DNA of 7,380 nt from Bifidobacterium breve (GCA_945889575.1 CAMDBY010000083.1:1-7380); one strand, 5' to 3'; shown: positions 1 to 7,248, counted from the stretch's first letter. The notes: generated from the sequence alone by a model not told the origin. Made by a program: numbers and translations.

Positions 1-736
1 CGGGTAAAGGATGCGCACGCATACGTAACAAAAGTTGCTCGTAGCCCTGTCCGCTTCCGTAAATACCGACATTCGATAAGGAAGAGGCAGGCAACAGTCC
101 GCGGACCGCATCGAGTGCTTTGGCACGAGTGGCCTGACGATACACAAAGTCACTATCTTTCGGACCTTTAACAACAGTCGACCGCACATGTTCAGTGACT
201 AGTTCTGCAAGTTGGCTATAGGAATCAAACATACGATCCATGTCGCCGACATAACGCGTACCGAACCTGCCTTCAAGGATGTCCGGGTCGCGGTAATAGC
301 GATAGCGCCCTCCGAGTCTGTCGTCATAGGCGATGTAGCGGGTGCTCTGCTCGAGGTAGCTCATAAGGCGACCCCACTCGAGAATCTTGGTCAAAATATT
401 AGATGACTGTTCACACGCAAGATGAACACCGCCCAGTTGTGCGACAGAGTCATCGCCGTATTCGACGAATACTTTTTCATAAAGAGTCTCTGCTCTGTCT
501 ACTCCGACTGTTGCATCGACAGCTTGGTCTCCGGCAATTTCTAGATCGTTAACAAACTCATCAAGAAAGAGACGACGCAGGCTGCGTGGACTACGGCTGT
601 AACGGGCAAACAATGCTCCTTTTACAACTTCAGGCAAATTGACCAACGCGAACACTGGAAGATCAAGATTTGTAAAATAACGACGAAGAATGTCTGATTC
701 CGCGTCTGTAAATTCCTCGGGGACATAAACACTCAC
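1..736 (-). CDS. ThyX-like (FAD-dependent thymidylate synthase family) protein, 5' part only
   Basis: The frame is open for 245 codons from GTG 736-734 to the left edge, so the C-terminal part is missing. An in-frame stop at 757-755 with no ATG or TTG after it leaves GTG as the only usual start. The protein begins MSVYVPEEFTDAE. Residues 123-134, RLMSYLEQSTRY, resemble the second half of the ThyX signature RHRxxSxNExSxRY: R123, S126, E129, S131, R133 and Y134 are kept, but the leading RH is WG and the Asn is Leu. YGDDSVAQ (93-100) occupies the place of the usual GHxS segment. Canonical ThyX methylates dUMP to dTMP using FAD and methylenetetrahydrofolate. From memory, long actinobacterial homologues of about 500 residues with two ThyX-like halves share this N-terminus, so this is probably the first half of such a protein. 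Family membership is fairly sure and synthase activity is not. A TAGGCT at 750-745 (minus) could be a -10 box for a separate promoter. Confidence 0.82.
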   Translation of the reverse strand, partial: MSVYVPEEFTDAESDILRRYFTNLDLPVFALVNLPEVVKGALFARYSRSPRSLRRLFLDEFVNDLEIAGDQAVDATVGVDRAETLYEKVFVEYGDDSVAQLGGVHLACEQSSNILTKILEWGRLMSYLEQSTRYIAYDDRLGGRYRYYRDPDILEGRFGTRYVGDMDRMFDSYSQLAELVTEHVRSTVVKGPKDSDFVYRQATRAKALDAVRGLLPASSLSNVGIYGSGQGYEQLLLRMRAHPLP

Positions 737-781
737 GACATTTGAGCCTAGGAGTCACGTAGGTCGTTAAGAGGGATACCG

Positions 782-1984
782 CTACAGAACGTTCTGGTCA
801 GGATTAGCGGCTCGAAACTCTGCAGCGACTGCTTGTTGACGCTCGGATGATGTCCAGAAATCGATAGCGGTCATTGCCATTGCTTTAGCGCCGTCGAGTA
901 CTGCTTGGTCTGCCATCGGAGACCGAGCAAATTGTGCAAATTGTTTGGTGTGAATCGATGTTCCCACTGGGGCTGACGCAATCATTGGGTGAATCGACGG
1001 TACTAAGTGGCTCACATTTCCCATGTCTGTACTGCCAACAACTCTGCGTCCACCATGTCGCGGATCAGTGACGGTGCGCCCGAGGGTGAGAGCATTGTGT
1101 GCGTACATTGTTCCCATGGTGTCGTTTGTCACCATGTCTGCGTATGCCGTTCCAATCCATTCGTGTGAAACAGAACATCCGCATGCAAGCGCCCCGGACT
1201 CCAGTGATGCAAGAACGCGGGGTTTGAGAGCCGCAAGTGAAGTGACATTGTCTGATCGGACATACCATTCGCTTGATGCCTCACGAGGAACAATGTTTGG
1301 CTTCTCCCCAGACTTCAAAAAAATTCCGTGAATGCGTTCCGTGGGCAAGATGTGCTGTCGCAGGGTGGCGACAGCCATGTATCCGAGTACTGCTGCATCG
1401 AGGGCGTTACGACCTAACTGCGGGGCAGCTGCTGCATGGGATTCTTGTCCGGTGTATTCCACGAGTAGTTGTTGCAGAGCTATTGCGTCGATAGTTGCTA
1501 AATCTGCGTCCGCGGGGTGCACCATCATGGCAAGGTCAACTCCCACTAGCGCACCATTGCGAGCCATCAAAATCTTTCCGCCTCCCCCTTCTTCTGCTGG
1601 CGTACCCATATAGCGAACGCGACCGCCTGAGGCATCAGCAATCGATGCAAGTGCAATGGCTGCTCCCAGACCTGCAGCAGCGATGATGTTGTGTCCACAA
1701 CCGTGACCAATGTCAGGCAGTGCGTCGTATTCGCTCATGATGCACACGGTCGGGCCCGAGCCAACATCTCCAGAGAATCCAGTTGCGCAATCGAATGCGC
1801 CAAGTTCTACGTGTACACCCTGATCATTTGCAGACCGAGTTAATAACTCTGATGCAAAAACTTCTTCATAATTCTGCTCTGGATGATCATGAATTTCATG
1901 GCTGACGTTGACGAGAGTTTCAGCATTCTTGTCGATCAGGGCACACGCCTGGACCTTTAGCTTTTCAACGTCTGAAAGGTTCAC
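782..1984 (-). CDS. M20-family metallo-amidohydrolase / aminoacylase-type peptidase
   Basis: This is a complete 400-residue cytosolic hydrolase with no signal peptide. It most resembles the M20D group (AbgA/AbgB p-aminobenzoyl-glutamate hydrolases, PM20D2-like dipeptidases), which cleave amide bonds using two metal ions. Likely metal ligands are C96 and H98 in GHGCGHN (93-99), E132 in GTPAEEGGGGK (127-137), H156 in MVHP, and H345 in the C-terminal SIHT motif; E131 is the expected general base. ESHAAAAPQLGRNALDA (181-197) is the usual dimerisation-domain entry, and DMGNVSHLVPSIHP (320-333) is typical of the PM20D2/AbgB-like branch. All key residues appear present, so it is probably active. The GTG start overlaps the stop of the upstream oxidoreductase (GTGA, 1981-1984) and has a GGAG ribosome site seven bases upstream, which supports translational coupling. 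The substrate cannot be told from sequence; N-acyl amino acids, folate fragments and unusual dipeptides are all possible. Confidence 0.9.
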   Translation of the reverse strand: MNLSDVEKLKVQACALIDKNAETLVNVSHEIHDHPEQNYEEVFASELLTRSANDQGVHVELGAFDCATGFSGDVGSGPTVCIMSEYDALPDIGHGCGHNIIAAAGLGAAIALASIADASGGRVRYMGTPAEEGGGGKILMARNGALVGVDLAMMVHPADADLATIDAIALQQLLVEYTGQESHAAAAPQLGRNALDAAVLGYMAVATLRQHILPTERIHGIFLKSGEKPNIVPREASSEWYVRSDNVTSLAALKPRVLASLESGALACGCSVSHEWIGTAYADMVTNDTMGTMYAHNALTLGRTVTDPRHGGRRVVGSTDMGNVSHLVPSIHPMIASAPVGTSIHTKQFAQFARSPMADQAVLDGAKAMAMTAIDFWTSSERQQAVAAEFRAANPDQNVL

Positions 1985-2976
1985 GGTGTCACTCCGTGAT
2001 CAAGAACAATCTTTCCGAGTTGATCTCCACGTTCGAGTCGAGACAGTGCCGCCTCGTATTGCTGCAGCGGGTACACATTGTCAATAGCAATCGGCAGGCC
2101 ATTGTTGATAATGGCAAGGAGTTGATCGAATTCTTCGTAACTTCCCATCGAAGAACCGATGATCTCGTACTGTTTAAAGAACAGGCGTGGAATATTGATT
2201 TCGGCTGTGGAACCAGATGTACCTCCACACACCACCATGCGTCCACCTGGGGCTAGCGAGCGAACAGATTTATCCCATGTTGCAGGGCCGACGCTTTCTA
2301 TAACAACATCGGCCTGCACTGGCCATTTGGCATCGGCTGAATCGATCGCTGAAACTGCTCCCATTTGGAGTGCTTGAGAACGCTTGGCAGCATCTCTGCT
2401 CGTGACGGTTGCCTGAGCCCCCATGAAATTAGCTAATGCCAATGCTGCGGTTGAGACGCCAGATCCGATGCCGACAATTAAGACTGTCTCACCTGGTGCA
2501 ACGCGTGCTCTATTCAGCATTCGTAATGCTGTGAGATACGCGAGTGGAAACGCTGCACATTCAAACCACGTTCTGTTCAAAGGCCGAGGACGAACATTTC
2601 TATCGGGGGCAATCGCAAAGGTTGCATGACCTCCATGACAGTGCTCACCCCAAATCATAAAACCAGGTCCCATCGGTGAATTGTTGCCGTATCGCACGAT
2701 GTCTTCGATGGGTGAAACGCCAGCGTTCACTACTACTTCGTCTCCGACAGAAACTGATGTCACTTTGCTTCCTATTGCGTCAACGATTCCTGCGACATCG
2801 CATCCGGGAACGTGTGGAAGTGGAGGTTTTGGCATTCCGCGTGTCACCCACAGATCCATATGATTCAGGGCGCTCGCTACAACGCGGATACGAACCTCAT
2901 TCTCCTGAGGTTCTGGCGTTGCGATGTCTCCCCACACATAGGTGCCGGGCGATTCGTTCAATATCCAAGATTGCAT
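1981..2976 (-). CDS. Medium-chain dehydrogenase/reductase (zinc-site residues absent), quinone-oxidoreductase-like
   Basis: This is a 331-residue MDR-superfamily oxidoreductase with a GroES-like N-domain and a Rossmann C-domain. ATG 2976 is chosen because it is preceded by a GGTGG ribosome site and gives a normal MDR N-terminus (MQSWILNESPG); an in-frame ATG at 3048 would add 24 unlike residues and overlap the previous gene by 55 bases. NHMDLW (38-43), PGCDVAG (57-63), GDEVVV (78-83) and the cofactor loop GIGSGV (169-174) are visible. TSRDAAKR (192-199) after the second strand suggests NADPH preference. The catalytic zinc Cys is Asn38 and the GHE motif is GCD. The structural-zinc cysteine cluster expected around 87-105 is absent, leaving SPIEDIVRYGNN and then MGPGF before GEHCHGGHATF. 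It is therefore likely a zinc-independent reductase of enones, quinones or acyl compounds, substrate unknown. The coding region overlaps the M20 gene by four bases. Confidence 0.9.
   Translation of the reverse strand: MQSWILNESPGTYVWGDIATPEPQENEVRIRVVASALNHMDLWVTRGMPKPPLPHVPGCDVAGIVDAIGSKVTSVSVGDEVVVNAGVSPIEDIVRYGNNSPMGPGFMIWGEHCHGGHATFAIAPDRNVRPRPLNRTWFECAAFPLAYLTALRMLNRARVAPGETVLIVGIGSGVSTAALALANFMGAQATVTSRDAAKRSQALQMGAVSAIDSADAKWPVQADVVIESVGPATWDKSVRSLAPGGRMVVCGGTSGSTAEINIPRLFFKQYEIIGSSMGSYEEFDQLLAIINNGLPIAIDNVYPLQQYEAALSRLERGDQLGKIVLDHGVTP
1992..1995 (-). promoter_or_regulatory. Shine-Dalgarno site for the M20 hydrolase
   Basis: GGAG on the minus strand lies seven bases before the GTG at 1984, inside the last codons of the upstream oxidoreductase. 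It supports the GTG start and coupled translation. Most other starts in this window lack such a clear site. Confidence 0.55.
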
Positions 2977-2977
2977 T

Positions 2978-2985
2978 CCACCACC
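2978..2985 (-). promoter_or_regulatory. Ribosome site deciding the oxidoreductase start
   Basis: GGTGGTGG on the minus strand sits in the 17-base gap between the lipid-kinase-like stop (2996-2994) and ATG 2976, with its first GGTGG four bases from the ATG. It favours the 331-residue form over the longer frame starting at 3048. Confidence 0.45.
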
Positions 2986-2993
2986 GTAGATGG

Positions 2994-3593
2994 CTAGACG
3001 AGCAGTCTCCAGTAATCCGGCACAATTTCTATGTGTATGGAGCTCCATACACGGATTCGACGACCATCAATTCGAAGAGTCTCAGAGCGAAACAGCGCCG
3101 AGAATTCAATAGTGCGAGCACGACTAGTTTCGACCAGCGGATGCGGTGTGTGTGTTCCAAGAATTGACTTTTGACGGGCTCGATAGCGCTGCTGCAACCC
3201 CATGGACGGAAGTAACGACATGACATCTAAGAATCCGTCGTTCGGGTGTGCACGTGGAGAGACATTCTTCCGTCCGATGAATCCCCCGTTTGTCACGCAT
3301 ATCAGACGACCACGAAACCAGTTGCCGATCATCACATGTGACGACGCGATCTGTGTGGTCGTGTTTCCGTTGCGCAAAGTGATTGTGATGCGTAAGGCAT
3401 CAATCGGTACTTCGGTGCAACTGGCTCCTATGTCTGGTGGTGGCGGGTCACCTAGGGTCCGAGCGATGTCGCCACCAGAAACAATTAGTCGATGCTCGGG
3501 TGAACAGAGAGCAAATGCAATATCACCTGTAACAACGACATCGGATTCGGTCCGCGTTGTGGACGATCCCCACTCTTCGCCCCGTCTAATCAT
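2994..3593 (-). CDS. Stand-alone diacylglycerol/YegS lipid-kinase C-terminal-domain-like protein
   Basis: This 199-residue protein resembles only the C-terminal beta-sandwich domain of diacylglycerol kinase/YegS/sphingosine kinase proteins. GNWFRGRLICVTNGGFIG (90-107), followed by SPRAHPNDGFLDV (112-124), corresponds to the family's product-domain motif (G-x-N-G plus P-x-A-x-P-D-D-G-x-L-D). GTHTPHP lies near residue 147 and a LRIDGRR segment near the C-terminus, as in those kinases. The N-terminal catalytic domain with its GGDGT nucleotide motif is absent, and the start is fixed by an ATGA overlap with the helicase stop (3590-3593), so it is not a visible truncation. From memory, similar short proteins beginning MIR-G-x-x-WG occur widely in actinobacteria, often annotated as diacylglycerol kinase family. 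Kinase activity alone seems unlikely. It may bind a phospholipid or partner a separate catalytic protein. The domain match is moderately sure and the function is unknown. Confidence 0.78.
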   Translation of the reverse strand: MIRRGEEWGSSTTRTESDVVVTGDIAFALCSPEHRLIVSGGDIARTLGDPPPPDIGASCTEVPIDALRITITLRNGNTTTQIASSHVMIGNWFRGRLICVTNGGFIGRKNVSPRAHPNDGFLDVMSLLPSMGLQQRYRARQKSILGTHTPHPLVETSRARTIEFSALFRSETLRIDGRRIRVWSSIHIEIVPDYWRLLV

Positions 3594-6145
3594 CGCGAGG
3601 ATGTTCCCGAAGCTGCAGCTACTACCCCGCGATCGAGCGCACGCGTGGCAGATTCCGCTGTGTCGCGCAGTGATGGATTTGAAGTCGTCGTGACAATTTG
3701 GCGTAAGAGATCAATAAGTTGGCGCATAGACCGAACGAAGTCTCCTGGTGTCAGATCAGGGTCGAGAATTTTCGACAACGGTTTCCCATTTGCCCATGCA
3801 GAAGTCTCGAATGCCAATCCCCCATTAGGTGCACGATGTTGGTGAAGACCGCGCTCACGTTGAATATCTTGAACTTGTTCACTCACTCGCTCGATCTTCT
3901 TAAATCTTTGGCGCACTTGATCATTGGGCCAACGTGGTGCACCGCCAGAATCACCGCCACGGGGCTCATATACCAATGTGGACAATACCGCTACCAAATC
4001 ATTAACAGAAAGGTTGTCGAACAACCCACGGTTCATTACTTCTACGATCAATAAATCAGACTCGTGAAAGATGCCCGCAAGCATCTCGCCCTTCTCCGTC
4101 AAAGTCCACTCTGAGATGTAGTTCATTTCCTCCAACATGTGAACGACATCCATAAAACGAGAGCCCACTGAACCAGCACGTGTGCCAACCCTGCTCTCCA
4201 TCTGTTCTATTTCGTTTCGTAGCTTGCGAATACTTTTGTGTGACAAAGGTGAATCGACGACACGTGGGCCAGACTGCTCCTGCATCGCTCGTCCCATTGT
4301 CTCGTCGATTTTTGCTTTCACTAGACGTGCAGCCGACTCACGAATAAACTCGGTACGAGCAGGTTCAAAGGGCACAGGTAGGTCAGCGTGGCCAGCCTTC
4401 AGGGGAAGCGAACGTAAATCCTTTGCCATGACGTCGAGGATCTTGCGACTGGGTGTGACAACAGTTAGTCGAATACCTGAGCGTCGAGCAGCTGTGCTGA
4501 TGATTAGACCACGTCCTCTGATGTTGGATGCATCGAACATGACAATGTCTCCAGGTCGCAATGACCGAAGCGCAATCTCTGCTTCAACAGAAGAAGCCAT
4601 CAGGTCTGAGGACGTGACATTCTCTTGACCAAAGTCCCTCTCTGCGAAAGCCTTCTCGAGCAACATAAGTTCGCGCTTGCGACCGTCGAGAGATGCCTCT
4701 GAAGTCACAACGTCCTTATCGGCTTGAAATTGCGCGAACGACAGATTCAAAATGTGGTGTGCACCATCAAGAGAACGATTGCGGACCATATTTACTGCCA
4801 TGTTAAAAGTCGGTCGGAAGGCCGAGGACAAACGAAAGCTCCGGCTCAGGGCTAGCCCGACTACCTGATCAAAGTCCACAAACGGATTCCACAGTGAAAT
4901 TGCGTGCCCAATGTCATCCAAACCGCGACGACCTGCACGACCAGTCAGTTGCGTGAACTCTGAAGCCTTCAACAACTGGTGATGCTCTCCCGTATATTTT
5001 GTAAGCTTTTCAATCACTACCGCCCGCGCTGGCATGTTGATTCCGACTGCAAGAGTTTCTGTCGCAAAGACAACCTTGACCAACCCTTGTACGAAACATT
5101 CTTCAACTGCTTCTTTAAACATGGGAATCATTCCAGCGTGATGACAAGAGATTCCACTGGCAACATCATCAATAAAGTTGTGGTATAGCAAAGCGTCTTT
5201 ATCGTCTGCGGTGAGATTTTCGCAATGTCGCTCAACAATCTCTCGTATTTGTATCTCTTCTTCTAGGGATGTCAACACCATGCCGGCATTCATGCATGAA
5301 TGAACTGCATCTTCACACTGGGCTCTACTAAAAATAAATACTATGGCGGGCAACATGGATTGATCTTCAAGAAGTTCCACTATTTCAGGGCGTGTTGGCG
5401 GTGAAAATCGGCGTGGTTTCTTGCCACCGTTGTGGCCAGATCTGCCTCGAACCTGAGTTGCGTTCGATAGAAGTCGTTGCACATGACGATTAGGTTCCCC
5501 AGCAACTACCGTCTCGAACATCTCGCATTGCTTGGATGCATTGTCAAACAATGCAAAGTGGTTAACAAGTTCAATGGGACGGGTGGTCTCAACAACAACA
5601 TCGGTTCTACCGCGTACCGTTGAGAGCCAATCGCCTACTTCGTCGGCGTTGGACACCGTGGCAGATAAACAAACCAATTGCACCTCTGGGTCGAGCTGAA
5701 TAATCACTTCTTCCCACACAGGTCCGCGATACGCATCTTGGAGATAATGAACCTCATCAAGAATCACGACACCTAAATCTTCTAGACGGCTGGACTGCGA
5801 ATAAATCATGTTCCGAAGAACTTCAGTAGTCATGACCACTACCGGCGCCTCTGCGTTGACTGCGTTGTCTCCGGTCACAAGCCCAACTTTGTGTGCGCCG
5901 TACAAATTCTGTAAGTCTCGATATTTTTGGTTAGACAAGGCCTTTATTGGCGTTGTGTAGAACGCACGCAGACCTAAAGATCGTGCTCTCGCTATTGCGT
6001 ATTCCGCAATGAGAGTCTTGCCAGACCCAGTTGGGGCCGCAACGAGTACAGATGCGTCAGCATCAATTGAGTTCATGGCCTTAATTTGAAAAACGTCTGG
6101 TTCGTAATTTAAAGACTGAAGGAATGTTGCGCGGACGTCAGTCAC
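3590..6145 (-). CDS. helY: Ski2/Mtr4-like superfamily 2 RNA helicase HelY
   Basis: This complete 851-residue DExH-box helicase shows the motifs in order: Q-type FQIKAM (19-24), Walker A AAPTGSGKT (36-44), TTPIKALSNQKY (64-75), TGD (91-93), Walker B DEVH (130-133), SAT (161-163), FSRAQCEDA (272-280), HHAGMIP (335-341), ATETLAVGINMPA (361-373) and QLTGRAGRRG (399-408). A small beta-type segment around SLRPGDIVMF follows, and then a DSHCT-type C-terminal region (roughly 690-840, with LTPGDFVR near 795). Mycobacterial HelY is slightly longer, about 900 residues. The family unwinds RNA or RNA-DNA duplexes with ATP, and eukaryotic relatives feed the exosome; a role in RNA turnover here is inferred. 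GTG 6145 starts four bases after the tatC stop with no clear Shine-Dalgarno, so coupling to tatC is likely. The position directly after tatC matches mycobacteria. Confidence 0.95.
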   Translation of the reverse strand: MTDVRATFLQSLNYEPDVFQIKAMNSIDADASVLVAAPTGSGKTLIAEYAIARARSLGLRAFYTTPIKALSNQKYRDLQNLYGAHKVGLVTGDNAVNAEAPVVVMTTEVLRNMIYSQSSRLEDLGVVILDEVHYLQDAYRGPVWEEVIIQLDPEVQLVCLSATVSNADEVGDWLSTVRGRTDVVVETTRPIELVNHFALFDNASKQCEMFETVVAGEPNRHVQRLLSNATQVRGRSGHNGGKKPRRFSPPTRPEIVELLEDQSMLPAIVFIFSRAQCEDAVHSCMNAGMVLTSLEEEIQIREIVERHCENLTADDKDALLYHNFIDDVASGISCHHAGMIPMFKEAVEECFVQGLVKVVFATETLAVGINMPARAVVIEKLTKYTGEHHQLLKASEFTQLTGRAGRRGLDDIGHAISLWNPFVDFDQVVGLALSRSFRLSSAFRPTFNMAVNMVRNRSLDGAHHILNLSFAQFQADKDVVTSEASLDGRKRELMLLEKAFAERDFGQENVTSSDLMASSVEAEIALRSLRPGDIVMFDASNIRGRGLIISTAARRSGIRLTVVTPSRKILDVMAKDLRSLPLKAGHADLPVPFEPARTEFIRESAARLVKAKIDETMGRAMQEQSGPRVVDSPLSHKSIRKLRNEIEQMESRVGTRAGSVGSRFMDVVHMLEEMNYISEWTLTEKGEMLAGIFHESDLLIVEVMNRGLFDNLSVNDLVAVLSTLVYEPRGGDSGGAPRWPNDQVRQRFKKIERVSEQVQDIQRERGLHQHRAPNGGLAFETSAWANGKPLSKILDPDLTPGDFVRSMRQLIDLLRQIVTTTSNPSLRDTAESATRALDRGVVAAASGTSSR

Positions 6146-6149
6146 AGAT

Positions 6150-6911
6150 TTACGCGGTCCTTCGACGTGTTAGTAACCAACCAACGAGAACGGCGATGAG
6201 ATACAGAATTGTCAGCGGAATCGCTAGTGCCAACATGCTGATGGGATCACCTGACGGCGTGATTGCGGCTGCCGCGACGAAAATCCCCATGATGGCGTAC
6301 CGCCATTGTTTGATCAATGTCCGAGGAGTCACGGCAGACACCAGTTGTAAGAAGACAAGAAGGACAGGGCTGAGAAAACCAACACCAAATGCCAACATCA
6401 TCATCACGACGAGATTTATGTATTTCGTCACTTGGTACGCCTGCGTGACGTCACTACCAGACCACGAGATGAGAAATTCCAATGCCTTGTCAAGAGTCCA
6501 GTAGGCCAAATAGCAGCCAAATGAAAAGAGAAGAACTGAAGAAGCAATGAACGGGACCACATAATTTTTTTCACGCTTGGACAATGCTGGCACGATGAAT
6601 CGCCAGATTTGCCAAAGAATTATCGGAAGAGCAAGAACAAGGCCCCCATACAAGCACACTCTCATCCGAGCGGTGAAGCCATCGAGTGGGCCCAATGAAA
6701 AGAGAGACCCATCGCAACCAAAGTCTGGACGCCGGGCACACAGATTTGTATACGGACGCGTTAATAGATTCTTCAGCTGGTCATAAAAAGCAAGAAGAAC
6801 CAGGGTGGAAATTCCGACTGCTAGGACACTACGTACGAGTCGCATCCGCAATTCGCGTAGGTGATCCATCATGGACATACCTTCGACCGTCTTGGTTGGA
6901 ATATCACTCAT
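6150..6911 (-). CDS. tatC: Twin-arginine translocase subunit TatC
   Basis: This is the polytopic core of the Tat system, which recognises twin-arginine signal peptides and, with TatB, forms the receptor for export of folded proteins. ATG 6911 gives 253 residues (MSDIPTKTVEGM) and an 8-base overlap with tatB; an in-frame ATG at 6935 would add eight residues. MMDHLRELRMRL (14-25) is the conserved cytosolic N-terminus. Six membrane segments fall at about 28-44, 88-107, 118-138, 165-190, 205-220 and 225-245. The signal-peptide-binding glutamate equivalent to E. coli E103 is present as E114 in PALSKREKNYV, and ITPSGDP and LAIPL are typical. Oddly, the positions aligned with the intramembrane glutamates E170 and E227 of E. 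coli are both leucine (L180 in FGVGFLSP, L238 in ILYLIAVL). The family call is certain, and function is probably retained given the otherwise intact core. Confidence 0.96.
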   Translation of the reverse strand: MSDIPTKTVEGMSMMDHLRELRMRLVRSVLAVGISTLVLLAFYDQLKNLLTRPYTNLCARRPDFGCDGSLFSLGPLDGFTARMRVCLYGGLVLALPIILWQIWRFIVPALSKREKNYVVPFIASSVLLFSFGCYLAYWTLDKALEFLISWSGSDVTQAYQVTKYINLVVMMMLAFGVGFLSPVLLVFLQLVSAVTPRTLIKQWRYAIMGIFVAAAAITPSGDPISMLALAIPLTILYLIAVLVGWLLTRRRTA

Positions 6912-7236
6912 CGTCTGTGTTGAGCGCTGGAACATCTACGTCTGGTACTGAAAAGTCCGGTTTCGGATACGCGGCCTGCTCTGGTCGCATCGGGGGTGAC
7001 GGCTCTGTGTCAACAAGACCGAAACCATGACGCATTTGATCGGCTGTCGATTTGAGTTCGTTGATGGGCTCTGAGAAGGTCTGACGGAACTCCTTTTCGT
7101 AACCGCTAGCGGCGCGTCGAAGATCTCCATAAATCTTTCCCCCTCTGCGAATGACTCCGGGAAGGCGCTCAGGTCCCAATACGACAAGCCCTGCAACGAG
7201 CAGAAAAATAATCTCACTGCCAGACATATTGAACAC
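6904..7236 (-). CDS. tatB: Sec-independent translocase subunit TatB
   Basis: This 110-residue single-span protein begins MFNMSGSEIIFLLVAGLVVL, followed by the hinge GPERLP (21-26) and an amphipathic helix (about 27-45, RRGGKIYGDLRRAASGYEK). E8 in the membrane span and the GPERLP hinge identify TatB rather than TatA, which normally has FG-x-KKLP. TatB binds TatC and signal peptides in the Tat receptor complex. The charged, proline-rich tail (75-110) is short for TatB. GTG 7236 is preferred to the ATG three codons later because it aligns E8 exactly with E. coli TatB. No Shine-Dalgarno precedes it, but a possible -10 box ends six bases upstream, so the message may be leaderless. The coding region overlaps tatC by eight bases. 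No tatA is visible, so a separate TatA elsewhere is expected. Confidence 0.93.
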   Translation of the reverse strand: MFNMSGSEIIFLLVAGLVVLGPERLPGVIRRGGKIYGDLRRAASGYEKEFRQTFSEPINELKSTADQMRHGFGLVDTEPSPPMRPEQAAYPKPDFSVPDVDVPALNTDDE

Positions 7237-7242
7237 CCGTTA

Positions 7243-7248
7243 AGCATA
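7243..7248 (-). promoter_or_regulatory. Possible -10 box for the tatB operon
   Basis: TATGCT on the minus strand ends six bases before the GTG of tatB, where a transcript would start at or next to the start codon. There is no ribosome site, so leaderless initiation fits. I could not find a convincing -35 at 16-18 bases (CTCCAA is the nearest), and TANNNT is a loose motif, so this stays tentative. Confidence 0.3.

Noticed and set aside
212..406. 64-codon plus-strand frame near the left edge
   Set aside because: It is antisense to the ThyX-like frame, which carries the recognisable signature. The small protein has no motif or start context of its own.
737..781. Possible hairpin (CCTA...TAGG) between the M20 and ThyX-like genes
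   Set aside because: The stem is only four base pairs with no following T-run, so a terminator or attenuator cannot be supported.
785..796. Perfect 12-base palindrome CAGAACGTTCTG at the 3' end of the M20 gene
   Set aside because: One or two 12-base palindromes are expected by chance in the window. It lacks the spacer of the Gram-positive SOS box (GAAC-N4-GTTC) and has no T-tract, so it is neither a LexA site nor a terminator.
1023..1686. Overlapping plus-strand open frames opposite the M20 gene
   Set aside because: The minus-strand product has full M20 motifs. The opposing translations are rich in Arg, Cys and Pro and show no recognisable domain, so they are shadow frames.
2676..3167. 163-codon plus-strand frame spanning the oxidoreductase and lipid-kinase-like genes
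   Set aside because: It is antisense to two supported genes with motifs, its product is full of Arg, Leu and Cys without domain features, and it has no promoter or ribosome site of note.
5287..5302. Perfect 16-base palindrome CATTCATGCATGAATG
   Set aside because: It lies inside conserved helicase coding sequence (around H282-N286). About 0.1 such palindromes are expected by chance in this length, so it is mildly unusual but has no supporting context as an operator or terminator.
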